DNA of 64,000 bases, taken from positions 62,001-126,000 of the forward strand of contig NADL03000692.1 of NCBI GenBank assembly GCA_002205965.3, written 5' to 3'. Positions within the stretch are counted from its first letter, which is position 1. Each line of letters begins with the position of its first letter. This DNA comes from Kappaphycus alvarezii. Taxonomy: Eukaryota > Rhodophyta > Florideophyceae > Gigartinales > Solieriaceae. The notes beneath the pieces were generated by a model. That model saw only the letters and a list, made by a program, of their open reading frames with translations. It was not told the origin of the DNA and did no database searches. The position numbers and the translations under genes were made by a program. This document shows positions 1-9,405 of this stretch, in pieces.

Positions 1-2104
1 TTCATAATACAAGTAGTCAGCTCTGGAAGTCGAGTATGCGTCGCCATGGTGGTAACCTTCTTAAAGCCCCCTACAATCGAAAAGAGCAGGCTTTCCGCAG
101 CTTTGCTCGGCCCTTGCGGGCGTTTGAGGGGTCTAGATCCAACGCGTCTGCTATAAACAAAGACTTGAGCACAATAGTCAGATCATCCGGAGTAGGACAA
201 TCAAATTCTGAACGCGGAAAACGCAGCTGCAGCGGTCGGAGCAAGAGAGTGACCTTGCCCAACGCATCCGCAATCCTGGCCAAACTTTTGGGTTTCTAAC
301 GATTGCCCTCGCTGATTGAGCGGAAACAAGAGCGCTGAGCTCGCGCCCGCACCCCGTCGCATGGCTCTAGACCGACTTGGGCCGAAGTGATTAAGACGAC
401 CGTCGCCAACGGCAACACAGATAACTGGATCACTATCCGCCATCCGCGCTGCAATCTTCCCTAGTCCTTGCCGCAGACGTGCCATTACGGCGTTGAGGAC
501 TAGCAGAGCGCCCAGGTAAACAATGAGAGGAGTGCGTAGTGGGGAATAGGGAATCTTATACTGACAGGCATTGTTATTAATGACAAGACGACGCTTTGCA
601 TTCCACGGGCGTAGGTTTTGATAGTTGGATAAGCGCTCAGCAACATTCAGGCCCATCATTAATGCGTCCTCGTGAAACCCGAAACGGGCAAAGGCCCCGC
701 AAAACCAAGATCGGTTTTTGCCTGAATTATTTCTTGCAGTAAAGGTTGGGAACGCACTGCTTCTTCTGTGAATTGCGGGTGTTCGAAAGTAAGTTCTTTC
801 AAAATCTTGTCCGGATCAATCGGGGATACTGGATTCAAAGTTAGAAACAAGTCAGGGATAGAAAGGTGGTGCTTGTGGTAATTCTGCAGGCGGTTGAGCC
901 AGTATGTGACACACACAGGTTCGTCATCATCGTTCACTTCTTTGACATCGGTAGCACAACTACTCCTACTCATTCTGTTTTGATGATTCGTTGATGGCTG
1001 CTCATCATCTGATCGCTGTTCAGGTTGCGAACCTGGGGTCATTTCCTGTCGCTCTTGTTTGAAGCAGCTTGGGTTGATGAATCCACGGCTTTCGGTCTTC
1101 CTATAAAATTCCATGAACTCCATACCATTCTGTTAGTTGGCATAAAAGATTCATCGTAGTGAATGAAAGCCTTATTCGTTGCATACTGAAAGGCGCCGAG
1201 AATCCTCTTTTCATCAGGCGTGGCGTTATCGCCCAGCAACTCCAATGTGACTGGCGTGAGTTGCAAAAACGACATGATCAAAATTTTGGATCGCACTGGG
1301 CAGACCAGACGGTAGCACCGTCTGTATATCTCTCACTTTGGAAACGCGGTTCCCTAGCAAGACAATGCCAGAGTGCTTGCGTATGTCATTAATAACCTTG
1401 GTAACATACTCACGCGATCTGCCTGCCGGGGTTCTCCATTGCGGTCGTTCAAAGACTTGAGCCAGCCCATGGTTGACAAAAAAATGAATAAGCTTCGTGC
1501 TGGAAATGCCATGGCTGCATTAAATGAAGCCGACCACACGGCGGAGACCATAGGTATCAGGTAGCAACGGGTAAAGACGGAAGATAGGAGCCATGTTCAA
1601 AAATTCACCCAAGGTGATATCCTTGTCTTGAAAGTGAGGATCGGTTTCCAACTTGTCCATAAAGTCGTAGACGGCATTGTTGAACCTGCGCATATCGTAC
1701 AACATTGTGTACATGGATGGGCGATAAATTCTGCCTATCTGCAAACAAGGTAGGGACTGTCAGAACCCCACTCGAAATACTTATCCCGAAAGGGTAGTTT
1801 GATGCTGGCGGAGAAGGACATGGAGGAGTTTTCTTCTTCGACATTGAGGAGTTGAAACAGGCTGATGAGATCCGGATACGTGCGAGCATTATAAACGATA
1901 AAGCCGCGTCGACAGGGATGGTGGCTCCTGTGGAGATTCCAGGAATAGGAATGTCAACGGTATAGGCATGGCCACCAGGAGTTTGTCTACTTTCAAACAA
2001 GTGAACAGCGTAACCGCCACGTGCCAGAAGCCAGGCGGCACCGAGACCAGCGGCACCGGCACCGATAACAGCGACGGTTTGGGTGTAGCAGGAGAATCGG
2101 ACAT
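1..2104 (-). CDS. FAD amine oxidase fused to cyclopropane-fatty-acid synthase (5' part, frameshifted)
   Basis: The protein opens with a Rossmann FAD-binding motif (AVIGAGAAGLGAAWLLARGG) right after a start at 2104. It then follows the plan of plant cyclopropane synthases and COG2907 oxidoreductases: GGHAYTV, LGEFLNMAP near 1600, FERPQWRTPAGRS near 1430, LGAFQYATNKAFIHYDESFMP near 1200, VCVTYWLNRLQNY near 900, and FGFHEDALMMGLNVAERL near 640. A hydrophobic stretch near 540-480 (TPLIVYLGALLVLNAVMARL) may be a membrane anchor between the domains. The reading at 280-75 (CPTPDDLTIVLKSLFIADAL) resembles the start of the CFA synthase domain; the SAM-binding part would lie beyond the left edge. In this family the CFA half transfers a methylene group from SAM to unsaturated acyl chains of membrane lipids; the role of the flavin half is unsettled. 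At least five frame changes are needed to read it, so it is broken or carries assembly indels. It lies 212 bp downstream of trpE, same strand. Confidence 0.7.
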
Positions 2105-2225
2105 AGTGAATCGAAAGCAAGCAACTCGAGATGACGAAGGAGATGAGGGGGGGAGGAGGAGGGGACGCCACATCTGGGCGAGGCGTATGTGTGTTGAGGC
2201 ATCCGGATGGATGAATGTTGTACAG

Positions 2226-2262
2226 TAGTGTACAGTACTGCGCTGTACTGTACTGTACAATA
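2226..2262. repeat. TGTAC-rich palindromic cluster
   Basis: The 212-bp gap between the trpE stop and the FAD-oxidoreductase start holds overlapping copies of TGTACAGTAC and CTGTACTGTACTGTAC. The same word recurs at about ten other places in the window, always outside coding sequence that I recognise. Confidence 0.7.
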
Positions 2263-2316
2263 GAGAGAGTTGTACAGTCCAGATGAGTTTGTGTCGCCGA
2301 TGACCATTCAAAATAT

Positions 2317-4202
2317 TTAATTTTCAAATGCAGTTTCCGCCAGATCAATGGCGCGCGTTAATGCCATTGCCTTGTTGACAGTCTCGGTGTATTCAGCCTC
2401 CGGGTCGGACTCGTACACAATCCCTGCCCCCGCTTGCACAAAGTATTGCCACTCGGTCTTGTGGCCATCTCGCTTTTGGCCTTCCGTTGGCACTACCATC
2501 GTCCGCAATGCCAACGCCATGTTCATCGCGTCGTGAAAGGATATGTATCCAATTCCACCTCCATACGGCCCACGCTTTGTAGGCTCAATATCATCAATGA
2601 TCTGCATAGCTCGAATCTTTGGTGCCCCACTAATCGTTCCCGCTGGTAACGTCGCCCGCAATGCATCCCACGACGTCAAACCCTTTCTCAGTCGCCCAGT
2701 TACAGTGCTGCTAATATGCATCACATGCGAATACTTTTCTACTTTCATTATCTGTTCCGGCATAACAGACCCGTACTCCGACACCTTGCCAACATCATTT
2801 CTCCCCAAGTCTACCAACATCATATGCTCCGATCGGTCCTTAGAATCCGCCAACAATTCCCTGGCTAATTCCTCATCCTCCTCCTCCGTTGCCCCTCGTC
2901 GTCTAGTCCCAGCCAATGGCCTGTTCGTCAGCTTTCCATCTTCCACCTTCGTTAAAATCTCAGGCGATGATGCCACCAACACCGACCCGCGACATTGCAT
3001 GTAAATCATATACGGCGACGGATTGATAATTCGCAACGCTCTATACACCGAAAACGGATCCGCCTCGCTCCATCGTTCAAACCGCTGCGAAAACACCACC
3101 TGGAACGCATCCCCGACCATGATATGGTGACGCACCTTTTTCAACGCCTCCATAAACTCCTCCTTGCTCATATTACTCGGATAATTCTTCTTTGAACCTG
3201 CACCGTGTTAGCGTCACCTGCCCCTGCGCAATGGGACTCAGCGGCGCTCCATTCATCATCAACTCGGTCGTCTCTTCCAATTTCTCCACACCATGCGTGT
3301 ATGCCCGTTCCAAACACTCCGCCGTTGACGCATGCGCATGTTCCGTTAAATCCACCCAATGGATCACATGAATAACCTTTTTCACATGATCAAAGACAAT
3401 AACATCGCGATACAAACCGAGGTGCAGGTCGGGCAACCCGCGATCATCCTTGGGTGCAGCCGAGAATGGCAACGATTTGAGTTCCGCATAACGCATGTGT
3501 CATACCCCCCATATCCCACCCATCCGCCACAAAACAGCGACTCGCCACCCGGTAAACAATCTGCCCCCGCCGGTTTCATATCCTCATTCATTTGACGAAT
3601 CAAGTCCCAAGGATCGTCACACATCATTGTCTCCTCGCTCGAACGCCCACACTCATGATGAATCACCGTCACGCTCATCCCATACGCTAGAACCTCCTTG
3701 ACTGGCCTGGCACCAATAAAACTGTACCTACCAATTCGTTCTCCGGTATGCACACTTTCCAGCAAAAACGATGGCACCGCTAGATCAGAAGCATCCACCA
3801 AACAGCGATACGCCTTGACCGGGGTGAGCAAATCGGAAAATACCTTTCGCCAAGAGGCACCATGCGAACACCAGGCTCGGAGGCAAGCCTTTCGAATTGC
3901 TGCTTGTTCAAGCCGTCGTAGCGGGAAAAATCCTCCGACGTCGGCGCACGCCCACCGCCGGTGACCCGCTCCTGTCCGCCACCATCTGCAATTCGCTCCC
4001 TTTGCCCGAGGGTAGCTGAGGGCGTGTTTTGTGGAACGCAACATGTAATATGTAAAGGGCGAGGGGAGGTGCGGAACGGCAGGCTGGATGTGGACTGTGA
4101 TGAATGAAGGGCAGGGGATGTGACGAACGAGGGTGGCTTGTCGAGCATGATAGAGCGGGAAGGAAGGTAAGGGCGTGAGTTGGTGATGGTGGCTGATGTC
4201 AA
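2317..4202 (-). CDS. trpE: anthranilate synthase component I (three frameshifts)
   Basis: This is the large subunit of anthranilate synthase, which turns chorismate into anthranilate, the first committed step of tryptophan synthesis, with ammonia supplied by the TrpG glutaminase subunit. Family signatures are clear: PSFLLESV (the LLES tryptophan feedback site), FCGGWVGYGGYDT, GDAFQVVFSQRFERW, NPSPYMIYMQ, LAGTRRRG, LVDLGRNDVGKVSEYGSV, LPAGTISGAPKIRAMQIIDD and VQAGAGIVYESDPEAEYTET. The roughly 60 residues after the start at 4202 (another ATG lies at about 4148) are rich in Ser, Thr and Pro with few acidic residues, like a plastid or mitochondrial leader. The length of about 628 codons suits a eukaryotic TrpE with a leader. 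Three single-base frame changes interrupt it: near 3850 (after PLGER), near 3497 (after GGYDT) and near 3205 (before KKNYPSNMSKEEF). No residues are lost at the breaks, so they are not introns. Either sequencing indels or recent inactivation would explain this. Confidence 0.9.
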
Positions 4203-4465
4203 CCGGTGAGAGAAAAAGACGCCAACGTGCGTGAGATATTTGTGGAGGCGATATCACAAAATTGTATTTTGTACGGCGGATGCTTGTTGCGCAATGGAAT
4301 GCGCAATGCTTCTGCTTATACTTTTTGGGCATGCAAAGAGATTTGCAAAACAAGTGCTCCTTGATGCTCGTTGGCGGACATTTACAGTAAACTGTACTGT
4401 TTGCATCAGATTTTTCAATTGCAAAATCTGAATCAACCGGAATCAAGTTTTAGCTCAATGCGTTT

Positions 4466-4990
4466 CTAACAACTACGCAATGTCAATGCCGGCCGTATCG
4501 CCCGTGCAGCCGGTCTGGACTGCCAGTTTGAGGTTCCGCTCCTGGTGCCACGCACCGAGCTCAGATCCGCTGACATCCTCGTCCAGCCACCGCCAGCTCC
4601 CGATGGCACTGCGAAGCGCCCCATCGCCTGCGACGTCACCGTCGTATCACCGTTCAAGGCCAACGTACGATCAAGGGCTACCGTGAAGTGGGAGGTGCTG
4701 CGTCAATTGCACACCGCAACAAGGTCACAGACCTGGAACGCAAACTGTCGCGTCGACTCCCGCCCCCTTCCGACAACCCCACACAACCCCCCAATTTCGA
4801 TTCCAACCGCTGGCTTTCGATTCCTTGGGCTCGCCTTCCCCCGTTACTATCCGCCTGGTAGACGACCTCCTCCCGCGCACCGCGGAAAAATTGCATAAAT
4901 CTGTTGGAGTCATCAGAACGAGAATCTACCGACGCGTTACAGTAGTTGCACGATCTGGTCGTCTCTGACGAACGCTACCATGTCCCGTAC
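4466..4990 (+). pseudogene. LINE-type ORF, C-terminal endonuclease-like fragment (copy A)
   Basis: The plus strand reads GLDCQFEVPLLVPRTELR, then SADILVQPPPAPDG, then IACDVTVVSPFKANVRSRA. This order (...VPLLVPGT..RPADILV......DVTVVSPF...) is the C-terminal module that follows reverse transcriptase in a family of LINE-type proteins. It looks like a restriction-endonuclease-like fold with its acidic residues in the RPAD and DVTV segments. No RT domain precedes it. Related fragments lie at 29.6-30.5, 40.9-41.5 and 42.5-43.3 kb. It is out of frame in places and clearly dead. The family assignment comes from memory of similar proteins, not from a search. Confidence 0.5.
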
Positions 4991-5584
4991 ACCTGAGCAC
5001 GTGGTCAAAGTGGACTACCCGGTTAGCATCATAGTCGGTTCCTGCACTGGACCCCAATATTAATGCAGTGAATTAAGCAAATGAGAAACACAAACACTTT
5101 AATCAAACTACAATATCTATCGATCACCACAATCTGTCTATTCTACATGGTGTAATAAGAGTACCCGCGTTCCCGTCGCGTACACCGTCAGTAGCTATTC
5201 CCAGGTAACCGGTTGAGTGGCGAAGCTAAGAGGGTTCTTATTAGGAAACAGACGACATTCATGTGTTGGTTGAGCGGGTAACACCCGCATGTTTTGATGA
5301 GGTGTCGTCATTGATCACGAGTTGTCAGAGTGTCTGAGGTACCGGCATCTTTCGGGGAGTCGGCCTCCGGAAGTGCTCGCGCGCTTTCGGAGTTACTTGT
5401 CGCGGACCATTCCGTCCCTGTAACATGAAATTAATGCTTAAGCCTTCTCGTGGCAATTTCGTTCAGGGAACCGTGACGCGGTTGACAGCTAATTAAGCAA
5501 ACCTCGAAATAGACTTCTGTCTTGCGAAAGAGCGAACAAACCATGTTGAAGTGACGAGTGTGTGGTGCATCCATGCAAAATGTC
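4991..5584. other. intergenic, no gene recognised
   Basis: No coding sequence is recognisable. A short motif near 5070 (GAATTAAGCAAATGAGAAA) resembles the bases just inside the direct repeat at 6059, hinting at an older relative of the neighbouring retroelement. A Ty1/copia solo LTR is conceivable on the minus strand, but I could not define its ends. Confidence 0.3.
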
Positions 5585-5700
5585 ATATCAAAGAGAGAGA
5601 AAACCCAAATCAAAGAGAGAGAGAAACTTATAAGAGAGAAACCGAAATCAAAGAGAGAGAGAAACTCATATCAAAGAAAGGAGAAAAAAGGGAACAAAAG
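5585..5700 (+). repeat. purine-rich tandem repeat
   Basis: Imperfect units of the form AAATCAAAGAGAGAGAGAAAC are repeated in tandem, giving an almost pure purine strand of about 115 bases. The tract sits about 50 bp outside the 3' terminal repeat of the DIRS-like element. Confidence 0.75.
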
Positions 5701-5751
5701 ACGGCTTGTGATTGGGCCATTTTTGAGGTAAAAATGGAGGGCGGGAGGCGG

Positions 5752-6058
5752 GAGAACAAGCGACGACTCGGAGAGCAGAGACAGCAGCGATGGCGACCAA
5801 AGTCGAAGGTTATATAGCCCTGTTGAAACGGTTTGATCGTACCGCAAGTCATCCTTGCGCAAGGGTATGTCAACGGTAAGTCGTCCACGTTGCCTTAATT
5901 GGAGGGCAACGGTAAGTCGTCCTCGTTGCCTTCGCTCGGAGTGCTTACAGTCCGGCCGGCGGATGCAGCCGTGACAGCGTGACTTGCTGAGAATTGGAGA
6001 TCAAAGCCACGTCCAACCCCCTTATCATATTCACCCATCATTTTCCAATCATTCCACC
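5752..6058 (-). repeat. 3' terminal direct repeat of the DIRS-like element
   Basis: This 307-bp repeat matches 8721-9027 with about 98% identity. It contains a TATA-like CTATATAA on the minus strand near 5815 and an internal pair of 25-bp units (CAACGGTAAGTCGTCC, then A or T, then CGTTGCC) near 5870 and 5907. The RT ORF reads through into its first bases. Confidence 0.9.
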
Positions 6059-7779
6059 GAATTAAACAAATGAGAAAACCAAAAGACCGAAGGGATATTC
6101 GAGAGTGAGGTTACAACAAGTGACCGAAGAAAAAGAGCGAATCCTCCGTAGACAGAGGATTCGCTCTTTTCAGATCTTGTTGGAACTGTCGGCGAAGCGG
6201 TCGATGGTTGGTGGTAGTGAATCGAGAAGGGGCTTGATGGCCTTCGTGTTGATTCTCCAATCGTCGAGCGTGTGAGCCGAGAGAGCCTGTCTGCGAACTG
6301 ATTCACGGCGGACGGGAGGTAGTGAGACTCGATTGAGATTCCAAGTCGGTCGAGCAAGCGGTGCAGCACTCGGAGTTCTTTCATGAGAGGTCGTGACTTG
6401 GTGGTCATGGCGTTCAAGATTGCCACGACCGCTTGGTTGTCCTCCCAGATCTTGAGATGTGTTCCTGAGCGTAGCATTGTTGCAAAGGACCGAATGTTGT
6501 CCGTAACCGCGCGCAATTCCAGAAACGTGATCGGTTTTACGCGTAGTGCCGGGTCCCACAACCCCCGAGCTTCCCAGGTCCCCTGAGCCCCTGGTCGAAG
6601 ATCCGACCCGAGTGTCCCCCCCTGACCGATCGATGTGGACGCGTCGGAGTGGAGAGCCATAGTAGGGGATGGAGTAGACATTGGCCGTTCGGGTGGGTGT
6701 GAGGTGAGATCCCGCCAGAACTTCAGATCCCTCATTCCAGCGTGGAGCAGTCGAACCCTTTTTCCTGACTTCGTCGTTCGGTTTTTCATGGAGTCGTACA
6801 GTGACCGAGTGTAGAACCGGGCGAGCGGCATAGCGAGCGAGCACGAAATCGCTACCCCCGTGAAGTGGCGTAACAGCTGGACGTCGACTAGACGTTTGTT
6901 CCGGCGGCTTTGGCGCAACAGTTGCTGTGCAATACCGCGGAGTTTTTCCATGCGTCGAGCCGTAATCCCAAAAACCATTCGAGAAGTGTCGATTACGAAC
7001 CCCAGATGCTCGATTCTGCGGGTTCCCGTCCAATTTCCCTTGTCTTCTTTGCGCAACAACCCACAGGCGTGTAGCAACTGGTCGAGCTGTTGTTTGGCCT
7101 TCCGTAGACGAGATCGACGTCTTACAGCGACGAGGAAGTCGTCCATGTACGGGTGAATGCGTAGGCGAAGATGATTTCGGATGTAGCGAACCATGGGGCG
7201 CATAAACTTGACGAAATAGGCGGGAGAAAGCTTCCAGCCAAAAGGGAGAGCGATGCACCGAAAGTAACGATTGTCGACCTTGAATAAAAACCAATTCCGT
7301 ATCTTGGGATGTAGACGGAAGTGATGGTATCCCTTGGCGATATCGAACGAGAACATGAGATCTGCCTGTTTGAGCTCGAGAGCAAATCCTTCGAGTGTTT
7401 CCATTTTCACCGGCATGTCCCGGAACAGCGTGGACTGACGAGACAGGTTGACTACCAATCGCTGTTTTTCCCCTGAGACTGCTACGAACGCGTTCGAAAT
7501 CGGGTAGCCTTCGCGATGTAGCTTGCGTGCGGTGTCGGCTGGAATCTCCTCGTAGGTTCTCCGATGCAGTGCGTCGCTGATGGCTGAGTCGAAGAATTCC
7601 CTGTCTTGCGGTGCTATAGGAATTTGAGGGAGAGTGAACTGAGTGTGTTGAAGGGATGTTTTGATGGGAGCCTCGTATACCCCATAGCGGAGGGCGCGGA
7701 GTAGGAAGTCCGAGGCGTGAAGGGTGTTGGACCAAAAGGGAGTGGCACATTGGGTATTGCGCCAAAGGACGTGCGACAT
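6049..7779 (-). CDS. reverse transcriptase-RNase H, DIRS/Ngaro type
   Basis: This intact 576-residue ORF copies the element RNA into DNA. The RT palm shows MFSFDIAKGYHHFRLHP around residue 140, LPFGWKLSPAYF around 180 and the catalytic YMDDFL around 210, followed by LGFVID. RNase H begins near residue 375 with LHSDAST (Asp), then FLELRAV (Glu) and IWEDNQAVVAILN (Asp), and ends at QFADRLSR near 485. YMDDFL together with this RNase H layout is characteristic of DIRS and Ngaro retrotransposons. The last 60 residues are low-information and run into the terminal repeat. The start is 32 bases downstream of the gag stop, so translation probably needs reinitiation or recoding. No integrase or recombinase follows. 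Confidence 0.9.
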   Translation of the reverse strand: MSHVLWRNTQCATPFWSNTLHASDFLLRALRYGVYEAPIKTSLQHTQFTLPQIPIAPQDREFFDSAISDALHRRTYEEIPADTARKLHREGYPISNAFVAVSGEKQRLVVNLSRQSTLFRDMPVKMETLEGFALELKQADLMFSFDIAKGYHHFRLHPKIRNWFLFKVDNRYFRCIALPFGWKLSPAYFVKFMRPMVRYIRNHLRLRIHPYMDDFLVAVRRRSRLRKAKQQLDQLLHACGLLRKEDKGNWTGTRRIEHLGFVIDTSRMVFGITARRMEKLRGIAQQLLRQSRRNKRLVDVQLLRHFTGVAISCSLAMPLARFYTRSLYDSMKNRTTKSGKRVRLLHAGMRDLKFWRDLTSHPPERPMSTPSPTMALHSDASTSIGQGGTLGSDLRPGAQGTWEARGLWDPALRVKPITFLELRAVTDNIRSFATMLRSGTHLKIWEDNQAVVAILNAMTTKSRPLMKELRVLHRLLDRLGISIESHYLPSAVNQFADRLSRLTRSTIGESTRRPSSPFSIHYHQPSTASPTVPTRSEKSESSVYGGFALFLRSLVVTSLSNIPSVFWFSHLFNSVE

Positions 7780-7811
7780 ACCAAAGGAAAAAGGCCGTGA
7801 GGACGACCGTT

Positions 7812-8654
7812 TTACTTGCGAGCGGGCTTATGCTCGGAGCTTCCTTGTCCTCGAGCTTGTCTGCGTCCTCCTGAAGCAGCTTGCTGCTTATTAAACTCCT
7901 TCGCGTAAGCCTGAGAACGGAGCTCAGCAAACTTCTGCTTGGTAGAACGATACAATTCGGAGGAATATGGGTAGTCGTCTTCGCGAAGGTACTTCTGCAA
8001 GAGAATGGCCTCCGATTTGCCCGATTCGAGGGAGTCGGCGAAGAAATCCACGCGTTCCAGTACGCGATTGTACGAAGCCTCAAGGAAATGGTTGAGCACT
8101 GCAAAGGCCTCGGTAGCGGCGTCAACGTCCTTGGCAGCGAGAGCTTCGGTAACCTTGTGAGCGGTTGCGAGGGCGTTTTCGCAGTTGTCACCGATGTTCC
8201 AAAGTACCTCGGCCTCCCACCCGTCGCGCAGGTCGGCGTTCTTGATTCTTCCAAACAGTCCCTCAGGTTCCGGAATGAACCTTTTGGCGGGGAAAGGCGC
8301 GATGGTGGCCGGTTTCCCAAATTTGTTAAGCTTACCGGTGGAAGCGTAAGCACGGCGGGCCGCGAAGGCTTCAGCGACGTGGTCGGCGGAGGGAGTTGGC
8401 AGCGAGAACTGCAGACTACCCAACTGAAAGGCTTCCGCGGCAGACGGAGATTTGTCGGCAGGCGGGTCCGACGGAGCCTCGGCGATACCTGCAGGCGCAG
8501 CGGGTGCGGCGGTGCCTGCGTTTCCGGAGTTGGCCTTGAGGAGGTTGACGATTTCAGAGAGCTGGCCTTCGATGCCGGCAACCTTGTTCTCGAGGGTAAC
8601 GATGCGGGACTGAGCGGATGGTGCAGACGAGGAGGAGGAGGAGTCATTAGTCAT
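7812..8654 (-). CDS. gag-like structural protein of the DIRS-like element
   Basis: The ORF has 280 codons and starts about 100 bases inside the 5' repeat's likely transcription start. Residues 1-10 are a Ser-rich tail; residues 15-40 (RIVTLENKVAGIEGQLSEIV) look like a short coiled coil for self-assembly. An Ala/Pro-rich linker follows, then a helical core with aromatic positions (DGWEAEVLWNIGDNCENALA). The C-terminus is basic and Gly/Arg-rich (GGRRQARGQGSSEHKPARK), suited to RNA binding. There is no CCHC zinc knuckle. Gag function is inferred from position and architecture. Confidence 0.7.
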   Translation of the reverse strand: MTNDSSSSSSAPSAQSRIVTLENKVAGIEGQLSEIVNLLKANSGNAGTAAPAAPAGIAEAPSDPPADKSPSAAEAFQLGSLQFSLPTPSADHVAEAFAARRAYASTGKLNKFGKPATIAPFPAKRFIPEPEGLFGRIKNADLRDGWEAEVLWNIGDNCENALATAHKVTEALAAKDVDAATEAFAVLNHFLEASYNRVLERVDFFADSLESGKSEAILLQKYLREDDYPYSSELYRSTKQKFAELRSQAYAKEFNKQQAASGGRRQARGQGSSEHKPARK

Positions 8655-8720
8655 GGTTGTAGACGTTGTGTTGTGAATGTCGGCCTAGACGAGGATTCGC
8701 CCGGAGCTGGTTCGAAAGTT

Positions 8721-9027
8721 GAGAACAAGCGACGACTTGGAGAGCAGAGACAGCAGCGATGGCGACCAAAGTCGAAGGTTATATAGCCCTGTTGAACCGG
8801 TTTTGATCGTACCGCAAGTCATCCTTGCGCAAGGGTAGGTCAACGGTAAGTCGTCCACGTTGCCTTAATTGGAGGGCAACGGTAAGTCGTCCTCGTTGCC
8901 TTCGCTCGGATGCTTACAGTCCGGCCGGCGGATGCAGCCGTGACAGCGTGACTTGCTGAGAGTTGGAGATCAAAGCCACGTCCAACCCCCTTATCATATT
9001 CACCCATCATTTTCCAATCATTCCACC
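8721..9027 (-). repeat. 5' terminal direct repeat of the DIRS-like element
   Basis: This is the upstream partner of 5752-6058. On the minus strand a CTATATAA box lies at 8786-8779, about 130 bases ahead of the gag ATG, so transcription probably starts inside this repeat as in an LTR. The paired CAACGGTAAGTCGTCC units are also present. Confidence 0.9.
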
Positions 9028-9121
9028 AAAGTTGCACAATTTGTACATGAATACTGTATTACTGCACTGAATTCGGATTGCAGTAAACAAACTAAATACT
9101 GTACAGTAGATACGAAAAAAG

Positions 9122-9149
9122 ATACCATAAATGATATCATTTATGGTAT
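9122..9149. repeat. 28-bp perfect palindrome
   Basis: The sequence is a perfect palindrome without a spacer, centred on ATGATATCAT with arms beginning ATACCATAAATGAT. It lies about 95 bp beyond the DIRS-like element and just after an ATACTGTACAGTAG motif. Confidence 0.9.
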
Positions 9150-9264
9150 TTGCTCCATCGTTCCATCTCAGTTTTCTTTCAAATTCAATGGAATGTATGA
9201 GTGCTGGTTTTTGTTAGGCACTGGAAGGGGCCCTGTCTTCGCACCTCTATTTGAGGGCTTCTAA

Positions 9265-9405
9265 TTTTATTTCGTTTTTCCTTTTTTCCCTTTCCCTTTC
9301 CTTTTCATTTTCCTTTCTTTCTTCTTTTCTTCTTTTGCTTTTTTTCTTTCTTTTCTTTTTTTCTTTTTACTTTTTTCCGTTCTTTTCGTTTCTTTTAGCT
9401 CAATA
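9265..9405 (+). repeat. polypyrimidine tract
   Basis: About 140 bases are almost entirely C and T on the plus strand, mostly CTTT and CTTTT units. Such tracts can adopt triplex structure and stall polymerases. No coding function is visible. Confidence 0.85.

Larger units (their letters stand above)
5752..9027 (-). mobile_element. DIRS/Ngaro-like retroelement with 307-bp terminal direct repeats
   Basis: The element is 3.28 kb. Read on the minus strand its order is direct repeat (9027-8721), gag-like ORF (8654-7812), reverse transcriptase-RNase H ORF (7779-6049), direct repeat (6058-5752). The terminal repeats differ at only about four substitutions and two single-base indels. No integrase, tyrosine recombinase or protease is visible. 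After the RNase H domain only about 200 bases remain before the repeat, so the integration enzyme is absent, not merely degraded. The RT resembles DIRS/Ngaro elements, yet the ends are simple LTR-like repeats. This copy may be a non-autonomous derivative that relies on a partner for integration. The repeat ends do not match TG...CA and the flanks show no obvious target duplication. Confidence 0.75.

Noticed and set aside
36..299. Plus-strand ORF of 87 codons at the left edge
   Set aside because: It is antisense to the cyclopropane-synthase part of the FAD-oxidoreductase fusion and has no motif of its own.
3173..3213. Intron in trpE (GTGACG...TGCAG)
   Set aside because: Removing the 20-base stretch does not restore the frame, and no residues are missing from the alignment with the family.
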